From Purshia tridentata (lineage: Eukaryota; Streptophyta; Magnoliopsida; Rosales; Rosaceae): a DNA stretch of 64,000 bases. Positions within the stretch are counted from its first letter, which is position 1. Each line of letters opens with the position of its first letter. The notes below the pieces were generated by a model. That model saw only the letters and a list, made by a program, of their open reading frames with translations. It was not told where the DNA came from and did no database searches. Positions 24,875-37,104 of this stretch are shown here, piece after piece. The DNA lies in contig QANT01005621.1 in NCBI GenBank assembly GCA_003254885.1, positions 1 to 64,000 on the forward strand, read 5' to 3'. The position numbers and the translations under genes are program-made.

Positions 24875-27058
24875 GAATGAAGAATATGCTTGTTTAATTG
24901 GTTGTGTGAGAGGATGGGAATGAGGTGCTTATACTTAATAGGAATATGAGGATATGGTCTTGGATTTTCAAGCATATATGCAGCTAGCTGGGATGATGCT
25001 TTAATAACCGCGGTAATGCGGTGGTTGTGACTGTGATAAATGTTTTCATCTTTTTTTATTTTATTTTTCATAATAATAAATGTTTTCATCTTTTTTTTTT
25101 TTTTTTTTGATAATAATAAATGTTTTCATCTGTTTCTCCACTCCTCTGCAGTAAATACCAAATTGCTTGAGGATAATACTTAGATCACCCTTGGGTGACC
25201 TCTGCATATATACCCAAACCAAACAGTTATAACTCTACGCATGTCATTTGTACACCCAATTTCAAAACAGCTAATAAAATAAATTCAAATGTAATTAGCT
25301 AGCTTGGAAGAGGATTCATACATTCAAAGTTTATAGAGAAATGCTAGCCGTCTTTTCTTTTTTTCTCTTATTCGTTATACAGTGTAGTCTCATATTTAAA
25401 ATGGATTAATTTTTTAATTCAAACTTTAAAAATCATCTCTTAAAACATTACGAAGAAATTGCACTCAGTGCTGAACTTGAGAGCAGTGCAAGTCTTGGAA
25501 TCTTCACAATACAAAAAAGTCAACACGCAGAGATAAAGAGGAATGGTTGAGGTTATGAATGATGTGGAGGCAGTCATGGGATGCCTAAAATCAGATCAGT
25601 AATCAATTCCCAGAAGGAAGTTATGAGTTAAAGCAGGTGATTAATTACGGTGTTGTTGATGGTACTCAACCAAGTACCTCATTAATTCCTTTCATGCATT
25701 TCAACCCTGCCAAAGTCGCTGCTCCAAAATTATTTCTATTGGCTTTTATTTGGGATATGTTGTGGATAGGTATCATTTGACCCTATTTAATGAAATGGTG
25801 CAACTTGTATGGCATGGCATGTGTGGGGCAGTTGGCTGATGGTGGCTATAGCATTCCAATGTAGTTTGATTCTTGCCCAAAAATAAAGGGTGTCACCGTT
25901 TCAGCGTTTCTTCCAATTCATAGAAAGAATCATAATGTCGAAGAGGCTAAGAGCAATTTTACTAGAGTTTAACCTCCTTTATGGAAAAAAAATAAAATGG
26001 ACCCAATAGGATCTCTAACCTGTTTTATGTTGTTTTATACTCACAAATTAATGGTTCTCAAAAATATATATATACACTAACAAATTAATGGTATACTAAC
26101 TAAATTTGTTTATACTAAATATTACTCACAAAATAAAGTGTCTATATACATGTTAATATTTCACTTGGAATTAAATTAGATTCAAAATGGTACAAATTTG
26201 AACAGATTAATATTACATGTTTGAGTGAACAAAATTTAATAAAGAAATTTAGGGCTCTTATGTGTCAAAACGACCTCATTTTGGTATATATAATTGAACT
26301 TTTTGGAAAAATGCTAAAAACTCCCTTGCGGTAGCTTCTGTCAAAAAGAAATACCAGGCGTTCGAATTTTGCTTTTAATCCAAACCGAACAAAAATTTTG
26401 TACAATCCAATCATATTTGAAGTGAGGCGCCTGTTTATTTATTTATTTTTCTGGAATTTGTATAAATAATTTTTTAGATTTTGTATATATTCATTTCTTG
26501 TACTAGTGTATCAATTTTCAACATGCAACATGTAATAAAAAGACATTTTGCATAAATAATTTTAGAATTTAACTAAAAATTTGTAACAAAGTGACATTAA
26601 CAATTACCATTGTAACTCAACAAAAAATTCAAAAATCATAATTGACGAGAGCCTAAAATACGACCAAAATGACTATTTTGTTCCACATCGCCTTTTTTGT
26701 CCATCAGGGATCCATTTTGTCTTTTTATGTAACTGACCTTAAACTTTCTGGGTTTTAAGATTTATAATAAAAATAAAATAAAATTAAAACCTAAAATATC
26801 TTGGACATAAAGCACCAAAATACAAACATAAGATTTGGACTAATATAAAGAAATAAGCCGTCTTTCCTCACAACTGGCGTTATGACCAATTCCTATACAC
26901 GGGAGATACTACCAGAGAGAGAGAGAGAGGTCTTTCCAAATCTGCCCACATTCTGTGTATAAATAAGAGAGAGAGAGAACCACCCAAAAATCTGCATGTC
27001 CAAATTCATGTTCACCAGTCAAAAAAATACATAAAAGTACATACAAGGCAACGGAGAT
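24875..27058. other. Intergenic region between GDSL lipase 2 and SMU1
   Basis: Holds the promoter of GDSL lipase 2 and the 3' end of SMU1. A minisatellite lies at about 25030-25130. (GA)n runs occur at about 26915-26930 and 26968-26981. The rest is AT-rich and without recognisable coding sequence over some 2 kb. Confidence 0.6.
25036..25130. repeat. Three-copy minisatellite upstream of GDSL lipase 2
   Basis: The segment ATAAATGTTTTCATC followed by a poly-T-rich spacer occurs three times at about 45-base spacing (near 25037, 25076 and 25117). It lies 160-250 bases upstream of the lipase 2 ATG, so it is promoter-proximal. Confidence 0.8.
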
Positions 27059-30000
27059 TCAAGGCTTCCATAACTTCATTGTGCAGTCTTCACTATATGT
27101 GGCAAGAAGATTCCTGTGAGGATGATGAGTGACACCAATTACATCCTTTTCATGGACCTGCAAATGACAAGAAAAAAAAAAAAAAGGTTTAAGCTCTTGA
27201 CATAGCTTTAATCAAACCACTATCATTCACGCTGAAAGCAACAAAAGTGCATTTTTCTGAAACCATATAAAGAATGCCTTCCATGTGCAGTCAAACTATG
27301 CAAATCATCAGCGGTGCAAACCCAGCCGTCCAGACACGCACCCATGGGTGGGGAGCGGTGCAAATCCCACGACCAGGAACGGGAGGAATTAGCCTGGCAT
27401 CCTATCACTCTAACCCTAAGAGGCATGGATGAAAAATAGCAGGTTGTCTGAAATTTATCACCAAAAACCTAACATATAAGTCCAAGCATTTGAAAAGATG
27501 TCATCTTTATGATTACAATTATATGCAGATGACATTGGCCAAACTGTTATCAGCCAGCATGCAGAAAGATGTCATCAGATACCTCTCTGGGTCTTCTGAC
27601 CGATATCAGGCATAAAAAGATGTCATCAGCCCGCCATAAAGGACCATACTTCAATAAGTGAAGCAACCAAAGCTGGTTGGAAAGGCTAAAAGATCCTGGT
27701 CTCAATCAAGTTTGGAAATGCTAATTTAAGTCAACCAAGGCAAAATCACCACGACATGCTATAATCTATCTTCTCATGTCATTTGGCTCAATTTAGAGCA
27801 GTACCCACGTTTAAGACAAACTGCATATATACTTGATTATTGTTTGCGCAGATATGGAACAAGTAAAGCAATCAAAATCCCTAGTTCAATACCAACTCAA
27901 TCTCCATTAACACAAGGCATACCTTCATTAGATTCTCTAGCTTACCAGATTGGTAACTGAAGCAGTACATATTCCTGCATAGAGATCAAATATTTTATCA
28001 GCTAATGATAGAATGAAGAGTATGCCTAATGCTGATGATCACAACAAAAACAGGTAGCATCATCTTTGTAGTTTCAGTACATATTGGACCTCCCTTAGAA
28101 AAAAAAAAAGTATATATTGGACCTCATACTATTATTAGGGCAGCAAAAATTTGATAGAATGAATGGATCCAAAGAAACTACGAAAAGAATAAAATAGGAC
28201 TATTGAAGACAAGGGTAAACAGTGTATTAAGTATCTTACGCTATTTTTGTTTCCAAGGAATTGAATTCTAAGAATCTCATACCTATTCCTTGGAAAGGGG
28301 TTTTTAGACACCCAAAAACCCAACATTCTTATCCCATTATTTGAATTGTTGGAAATGGAAATGTTTTTAACAGAACAAGAACTGAAATTTATTTTTTGGA
28401 AACATAAATATAAGGTATAGCTATCATTATAATTTACTATAAAGCTAAAACAAGGGAATGAGAATGGGAATGGGAAACCCATCTCTTCCCTTGGGAATAC
28501 AAAACCTCCATTCTGTGGGCTTTGGATACCCATGGGAAGGGCAAATCAATACCCATTTGCATTTAAACCAACATGGGAATCCCATGTAACTATTCCCAAA
28601 TGCAACCAGAAGACACACAGAATTTGCAAAAATTTCATTCATAAAGGGAAAACATGCATGCACAAAGATATATATTGTATATAAGAATGCATATTAACAT
28701 AAACCAGTTTAATTAACAAATGGAAAAAGAGCATGATTAAAATTCTATATCTGAAGTTATATGGAATACCTGTCTTCACCAACACAGTAAATCCATTCCC
28801 CTTTCGGTGATACACAAGCTGCCAAAAAATCACCACCTTCTCTTTTACCAGATGAAAAGCTCTTCACAACCTAAAACATAACAATCAGAAACAATTTTTA
28901 ATAAAAACAAATTAACTTGCACTCACCCAACAATGAACTCTGAAATAGATTATGAATAGACAATAATATGCCCATTAATACACTTCCCCTCACCCCTCCC
29001 CCACCTCTTCTCATTTCGCTAAAGAAATTCTAAATATGGGTTTTGGCTCAGGTAATTTGAGATTTTATCTTCTTACTGGATTTAACATTGTATGTAAGGG
29101 GGGTGGGGGTGGGATGAGGGGAATTTAGGGAAGCGGAGAGACCAAAAAAGAGGTGGAATGGGATTGAGGTAGGTTCTAGTTACAATGTGAAAGAGATTAT
29201 GTCCCCCAACATGTTCTTCAGCAGGTTTCTTGCATTTGGTATAAGAAATATATACCTGTCCTTGAAGTGTCATGATATATATTGATGATGTCTTATTGCA
29301 TACAATGATGTGATCGGTACTTTTTGGGAAAAGATGAACAGAATTCACAGAAGCATCACCTCCCTAAAAGTCCATAAAGAAGAAAAGCATAAATTAAATA
29401 CAAAAACAATAAAAGAAAAGCAAACTCTCAAAGGCAATGAAGTTAGATTGCTCAAGCTCATTGAAGAAATGCATAATATATCTTCTTAAAACAAAAAGGA
29501 AAAAAGAAAAGCGTATACCCTTAAAGGAGGAGGTGGTTTAAATGTCTGTAGACAGTCAGTAGTCTTCACATCCCAGACCTATAAACAGAAATGTTCTGTT
29601 ATGCCCCAAGAAAATGGAAAGGCTTGCCCTAACAACAGGGTCCATCAGAAAATACATCTCCAAAGAAACTTGCCTTGACTGTGCAATCACTAGATGCAGT
29701 AATTACACGAGCTCCATCGCTTGTAAAGATTGCATCATTAACGTAAGATGAATGACCACGAAATTCTTTCAACAACTTCCCAGATTTTAAGCCATGGATT
29801 CTACATCAGAACATGCTTAACTTTAAAATCATAATGATCCTTAAAAACAAGAAAAAGAGATGCATGTGGCAACCAATAAGGTTACCAGTGATATATAACT
29901 GTTATTTAACCACTATATCTCACATGGATGTTGTATTAATGAAAAATAAAAGATCAATAAAAAATGAAGTCATGAAAAATAAAAAATAAAATAAGGGTGG

Positions 30001-33000
30001 CAACAAATGATGTACCACTCAAGGAAACATTGCAACTTTATGAGTAAAAGAATTACTAAAACCTTGCAGTGCTGTCAAATGATGTACTAAGTAACTGAGT
30101 TCCATCCCGAGAGAAGGAAACACTGGTGACACCCTGTGAATGTGCACGTTCAAGACGGCGCAAGCACTGACCAGTCCTAATACGCCAAACCTGATGGGGA
30201 AATGATAAGACAAATTAAGCTTAGCCACAAATTTCATAGCAAAAGGTGAATGAAGTAAACCAAAGTTTTGGGGGTCAATCAATCTTTCTACCAACTACAT
30301 CATAAATCACTTAAACCTACAACTTGAAGAAAATGGAACTAGAAGTAGACACCAGAATCTAACATTAAAAACTCCCTTTCTCACTGCTCATACAATTTTG
30401 TTTCTCAGAACTGCTAATAAATTTTTTGGAACTCCTAAGAACACCATATTTACACACACTTTGAACAATGACATTTAAGAAAATAATGGCACAAAGCTAA
30501 CAAATGCTTACAAAGTAATAGAACAATTCCTATAAAAGTAACTATCTTAAACTAACATGAGTTTTAAAAACAATAAAGCAGCTGTCCCCATATTTTTCTC
30601 AGAAATCTAAGCAAACCACAGCTTAACGAGTCACATTACTGGTGCTGTTGGAAAAATAGAGGGACACTGGTCGGGGGATGTGAAAAATATCCCCGAACAG
30701 TACCTTGGTGTCCAGGAAAGTTAAGTTGGTAAATGAACAGGAACTCTGACAGTTTTTTAAGAAAAATGTGGTAGTCTCATAGTTTCTTATGGGTTAAATA
30801 ACACAAGTAAAACATATAGTGGATACTTGAAGGACTAAAAACAAAATAAGGATTTTCCCATGTCCAAGAACACACAAGTAGAACGTACTTTGATCTTTCC
30901 ATCTTGTGACCCAGATGCAATCATCTCTGAATCTCTGCTAAAATCAACACAGAGGACAGGATCGTCATGCATCATGAAAGTTTCCTGAAAAAAGTGATAG
31001 CATGTCAAAGTGGTAACATAAAAATGATCACCACATGACCCTTTTTCAAATTCAAGTATGAAGGGGAGATTGATAGAAAAAATAAATTATAAAAGGGAGG
31101 GAAAGAGTGTCATCCAACTAAAGTAGACTCAAGAAAAACAAGAAAAGAACAGAAAAATACATATCATAATCAATTGACACCGGTTCAGCAACTTTTTTAT
31201 AAGATTTCCATTTTACTCTAATGTTCATACTAATTCGCATAAAGTGTACCAAATTTAATGGCAATCTAAATATAAACAAACATCCCATCACTAAGATTCA
31301 ATTTCTAGTGTTAAAACATATAAGCAAAATACTATATTTAACGTTAGTGCAAATCAAAGGATTAGAGATATTGGATCAACCTAAATTTTCACATAGATGA
31401 GGCGCATGACCAGAACATTATATCTGACAGTGGGATCAACAAAAAAAGAAGTTATTTAGTGGAGTAAGACTAGCTAGTATTATATCAATGCGAATTGATC
31501 CCACTAAATTAGACTGGCGAGACAACCACAAAATAAAATTAAATAAAAATTTGAAGAAAAAAAAAGGGAATCAATTTTAAATTATGAAAAGACCTCACAA
31601 ATCATGGGTTTCATTTCACAACCGAACCCCAATGAGCCAAACCAAAAGGGCTTTGGTTTGGTCTGTAAATTTAAAAATATATGTCATTCATTTGAAGATT
31701 TTTCACGTATGTGTGCGCGTATATATATATATATTTTCAAGAATATGATATGTGGCCCAGTTCACTAGGCTACCACCATCAAGGAGTCCGCTTAGGCTTT
31801 TTTTCCCCATAACCCGACCTCCAGGTCATAACAGAACAACCTTACCTTACTGCTGCTGAGGAACCTTACCATTGAAATGAATACACACATACACACACAC
31901 ACACAAAGATATATATACGTATTCAAGAATGTGGTAGTATTGTAAATATGTTGATCAATAGATTTAGACAAGAATAAATGCTCACGTCAGCTTGGTACTG
32001 AAGGTCCTTCTTGAGTTTCCCACTTATGTAATCCCATACCTGGTAGTGACACAAATGTCAAAAAATAAAAATGAATTCATATTTCGTCAGATAGTTTCAT
32101 CATTAACAAAAGCATCCCAATCATATATACCTCAATAAATCCATCAACAGAGCAAGAGATAAGAAACTGTCCATCTGGTGAAAATCGAGCACATTCTGCA
32201 TGACTTTTTGTCCCAAACTACAGCAAAACACCACCAAACATGGATTAGAACTTCAAAACAAAAAGCTACAAATATGAAAAAATTATAAGGATAAGAAATG
32301 GATTGTAAATTGCAAAGGGAAAGAAAAAGCAGAAGAATTTAAGAATGTGTGCGGTGCATATATGTGGGTCGTTTCCATCATTCATACGGATTTCCTCATT
32401 TCCATGTGTTATCTGCCACGAATTTCATTTTTCTTCCTTAGAATTCAATTATATGCTTAACACTAGAAAACATGTATTTTAGAGTTCAATGGAAGTGCTG
32501 ATAAATTCACTTAACAGTATCATCAATAAAAATTGCTGTAACGCTTGAAGTTTTACATCAAAATGCATCCTTAGTACTTGGTTGGAGAAGTTTAGCTGAA
32601 TGCTCAAAGGGATGAAGCATTCTACTTGGTAATTAAGTCAACATTTCTATCCGAGAGTGAAGATTGAAGATTTGGGAAGTGCCATGTCCACGTAAGAAAC
32701 GACATGTAAGCACATCAAAGCAGGCCCACAGATTCTTTTTGAGTAGTTTTCATTGGTAAGGTGCAAATTATTGGAACTTTTCTCTATGCCAATGCATCAT
32801 TAAGAGAACAACAATCTAAAATTTTCTGTTAAATATTTTGTTTAGTGTAGTCTCCATTCCTAAGATCTGATTTAAAAATAAAGTTCATTATCCAGCACTA
32901 AGAATGCACAAGACTAGCAATATGCAGTTCATCATTCCTGAACCAATAAAAAAAAACTGTGTTAAAATGAATATTATATGTATGTGTAATGTATATGTAT

Positions 33001-35385
33001 TTCTTGCCTTTATTGTATGTGAAATAGTTGTTGGATACAAGTCATCTACATCCTGTTTCATAGCAGCTGTTCCTCGAAATAAGTCAAACTGTGTTCCTGG
33101 AGGAAGTAATCCTGAAAGAGAGAGAGAGAAACAATTAACCACATAAGTGATCCTTTTTTTCCTGATAGGAAGCTGATTAGAATATGCTGAGAGAGAAAGA
33201 ACCAATGGTACTTAAACTGGAATGCATAAAGGTTCAAACAGTTTTTGCAGCCATGAAGAAACTATATCTAGATGAAATGAAAATTACTGCAAATATCAAA
33301 GAGAATAGAAGGGGTGAAGAAGAGAGAGTAAAGCCGAGAGAAAAAAAAAAAAAAATTATGTAAAATATCCACAAGAATATAATTGGTTGAAGCTTCTTTC
33401 TTGTATTCACAGACAACCTCATAACAAAAAACCAAGAAAGAAAAATATGCAAAGGTTCACCTTGATGCTGCTGCCACTTTAGAGCCTGACCAATTAGAGC
33501 CATTAATCTTGATGGTGGCACCACAGTAACTTCTGCAGCTAGTGCTGAGAATGCAAGAAAATATAAAATTCATCAATGAAAATAGAAATTGCAAAGTAAA
33601 AACTGCAAAAACATTTACTGTGATCAATCCCCTTTCTATCTGTCTTTTGTCAGATTTCAGTGTCTGATACATCTGACTGTAGCACACATTTAAACTGTTC
33701 AAATCCAGGGGCTTTTCCAACCATAAACAGGTACAATGAAAACAATAAAAGGAAATTAGAAAAAAATCAGTAATACATAATATTTACTTTTCTTATGTAT
33801 CCATTGTATGACATTATGAAAAATTTTAAGAGTATTTTTCAGTTCCTAGAAGCTCGAGGCTGCAACCTTTCTGGGTTTCTTCCCATGAAACTATAAATTG
33901 AGCCTTCGAAACCAATCCAAATTATGTCATTTTTTTCACTGTGTCATTTTTCTCCTGTTAGTTATGTACTTTCCAAGAAAAAAATTCATTTCCTTCAATA
34001 AACCTTATCTCTAATTATAGGGGAAAAAAGACATTAAAATTTAAACCTGATGTATTCTTCAAGATTTATAACTTACTGGGAACATTTCTAACTAAATTTA
34101 ATGACAGTGAGAGGGTAGATGGAGTAAAACCTTGAGCAATTTGTGCGCGCCGTTTCTCTTTAGTTGATTCTTGATAAGCCTGTAATAGACAACATAACCT
34201 TTAAATCTTTATTCAAGCATCAATCTTATTGTATTGAAAGCAACAAAACTTTCATACCTCATTTGGATCAAAATAAGTTCTGACAAGGAGATGCTCAAGC
34301 CGCAAGTATCTTTCAGGTTGTTCTTGCTTCATTACACCCATCACCTGAGTTTGTCTTAAGATAGCACGAGCAGTATCTAATTCTCGAAGTTCAATCATTT
34401 CCAGTACAATCTACACAAGTTAAAAAAAAAAATCATAATGTGCCAAGCAGAAACATGACAGCAACGAATTACTTTAATGTTAGTCCATTTTAATTAAATT
34501 GCCATGCAAGTAGAGCAAACTGAACCTGATAGAGGTATCATTGAGCTCATACCAACATTGAATGGTATTGTAAATATATCCGAAAGTGAAAGCACTGAAG
34601 TTAGACTTGCAATATACATATATAATGGTAAGTATTGCTACACACCTGCTCGTACAAATCCTCCAATTTATTTCTAGGAAGCTTAAGTTGAGCGACTTGA
34701 GGCAAAATAGCATCCCACCTTCCACTATTAATATCAGCAACAAATGTTTCAACGCTATCAACAGTGTTCAAAGAAACCTGGCACTCACTCTGTAATGTAT
34801 GAAACGTTTGGTGCAAGGAATTCTCTTTGCAAAATTGAAGCACAATCTTGATGACGCTGAAAAAACGAAAACAGATTTACCGCATGTAATTTTCTAGTAC
34901 TTTAAACCGTATCAACATATGCATTCTTACTCCATCTTTAGTAAACAAGTGTCTAAGGCATTCAGCTAAAGCCAACATACTTAAACATAGTAAAATATAT
35001 AGTGCAACCAAAAGAAATTTAACCCAGAAATTTCTCAGGCATTGTTTTCTTCGAAACAAACAGACATTTTAACTTAACTTTAGTTCTAGAACCCACACTC
35101 CCATTTGGTTGCCAAAAAAGAAAGTAGAATTAAAACATTTGAGTCCCAGAGAACAAAAATATTTTGGGTTCATTCTCATGGCTGTTGCAGCTGGCTGGAA
35201 AGCCGAACCACACCATAATCATAATAAGAGGTTCTGTTTCTCTCTTAATTTTCGAGAAACGTCCCCAGCAACCAAGCAGGGGAAATTGTAATCAGTGTAA
35301 CAAAATAAAATAGTGTGTAAATATTATAATTCGAGCAATTTCAGAATAATACATACTCTCGAGCTTCAATTTCTAAGGTAGACAT
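27059..35385 (-). CDS. SMU1: SMU1 homologue, LisH/CTLH/WD40 spliceosome factor
   Basis: Sixteen exons on the minus strand: 35385-35357, 34856-34646, 34410-34258, 34179-34131, 33544-33461, 33111-33008, 32217-32131, 32039-31986, 30984-30889, 30190-30063, 29800-29674, 29578-29519, 29363-29256, 28870-28770, 27974-27923, 27157-27059. They sum to 513 aa, the length I recall for SMU1. Residues 1-90 form LisH and CTLH helices, including [16 protein letters not shown]40 repeats run from about 210 to the end, with GFIEVWDY, GKIKVWRI, CTVKVWDV and a final [11 protein letters not shown]1 works with RED in the spliceosomal B complex and shapes splice-site choice; the Arabidopsis gene is At1g73720. Two introns are GC-AG: after exon 6 (GC at 33007-33006) and after exon 11 (GC at 29673-29672), both following AAG. 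Confidence 0.95.
28250..28590. mobile_element. Possible fold-back MITE in SMU1 intron 14
   Basis: A region rich in inverted repeats inside the intron between exons 14 and 15. It has a perfect 12-base stem TTTCCAAGGAAT (28250-28261) with ATTCCTTGGAAA (28285-28296), many GGGAAT/ATTCCC motifs, and a palindrome ACATGGGAATCCCATGT (28571-28587). I cannot define terminal repeats or a target-site duplication, so the family and borders are unsure. Confidence 0.35.
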
Positions 35386-36934
35386 CTTCTCTGTAACTGA
35401 AAGTCGAAGTTTGAGTGAGAAAGAAACAGATAATGACAGAGATATTAGGGTTTACACTTTACAGCAACGTTCCCGACGAAAAAGAACAAAAGAAGTAGCA
35501 ATTGAAACAAGGGAAGAAGTTTGTAAAATAGTATCTAAGAGTTAATTACATCTTTGTCCCTATCTTTTGGCCCAATTTTGAAAGGGTTAATTATAATTTT
35601 TTTTGGATAAAAAATTAATTACAAAAACAAATCAATAAAATTTTTCACAATTATATTTAAATTAATGTATTTTTTATAATTTTATTTTAATCACTATTAG
35701 CCAAAAGTGAATTGGACTGAGTAACTAAAATAAGATATAATTTCAAAACTCATCAACTTTTATAAAAAATAAAATTTATAATAACTATTATGTAATATTT
35801 AAATATTTTATTGATTACAATATAATTTGCTAATTTTGGAAATTGACTTCCACACATGTAATAAATGTTGGAGCTCAAAAATGGGTATGAGATTCTGGTC
35901 GGGAAAGTTTGCGAAATGACTCGGTACCCTTGTCTCCTAAAATAAACATTTATGACCTTTTTTTGTGTGAAATGTCATGATATAAATACTTCATCACTTG
36001 TGCAATGTAGCTATTTTTTTCGTTATTTTACTCTCATCATAGTTATTCTCTCCCACCCAACTGAGATAGTGAGATAAGAGTTGAAGATCTAAGACATTCG
36101 AGTCAATGCTGATGAAATCCATTAATATCACGTTGTTACTTTCTACAGCTTTGCACTTAGATTTTTGGTTTGTGTGTTTAAATTTAGACTTTATTCTCCC
36201 TAGTTTTTTAAGTTGTATTTTAAGGCATTCCAAGTTGTACATTGAGAATTTTAGTCCATAAATGAAGGCATTTAAAGTGTTTATACCTTAGATGTGTTTT
36301 AAATTGTATTTAATAAGTCATGTCTTGAAGTTTTTCAAGTTATATCATAAAGTTTCTTAAGTAGTGCCTTAATATATCTCAAATAGGCGTAATTTGAATC
36401 CGGAATTTTGGGTATCTAAAGTTATGTTTTAAAACTCCTTGGAACTTTACAAATTTTGTTTTTTAAGTTGCCAAACATAGTAATCGTAAATTTTAGATTT
36501 TTAAGTTTCATGTAATCACAAATTATGTCTTGAAATTCCACATCCAAACGCAGCCTTAGTGTTCGACATAATGCACTAATTATTATAAAAATCTTTGTTA
36601 TATGAGAGAATTAGACAAGGTACAGCATTCAACATTCAACAATATTCAATATTTTATGAATTCACATCACATTAATCCTAACAGGAAAAAATTAATATAG
36701 CAAGATGATTTAATACCAAACCACACCATAATATTCTGATATTTATTAATAAATTACAATACAAGTGTACTTAAGTAACAACACTAATATTATACAATAT
36801 TACAATATATTGTCAGCAAACCTAGCTAGCTAGATAATTATTAATACAAATGCTCATGAAGTTTTTCTTACTTGCACCACACCTTCTAATAAGAATTCTA
36901 ATCATTGCTACTTTAAAGCGATCGAAGCTGCTTC
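35386..36934. other. Intergenic region between SMU1 and the AGL12-like gene
   Basis: Holds the SMU1 promoter and the 3' end of the MADS-box gene. A telo-box-like AAACCCTAA lies on the minus strand near 35446-35454, upstream of the SMU1 ATG. From about 36180 to 36560 the sequence is full of short AAGTT/AAATTGTATTTT-like repeats and ends in CCAAACGCAGCCTTA, reminiscent of a degraded MITE end. No coding region seen. Confidence 0.45.
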
Positions 36935-37067
36935 CTAAAATTGAAATATGTCATTTGGTATGGTTAGTGGATATGGATCATCAGAGCCCATTGGTAGAAA
37001 GTTAGTAACTCCAATGTTTTCTTCAATCTACAGAAATGTAAAAATATTTTTAATGTTAGTAAAATGG

Positions 37068-37104
<37 letters not shown>

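Noticed and set aside
28135-28533. 132-codon minus-strand frame in SMU1 intron 14
   Set aside because: It lies inside an intron and is built from the GGGAAT-rich fold-back repeat.
32888-33205. 105-codon minus-strand frame over SMU1 exon 6
   Set aside because: It is exon 6 read through both splice sites; the GC donor at 33007 explains why the frame seems to continue.
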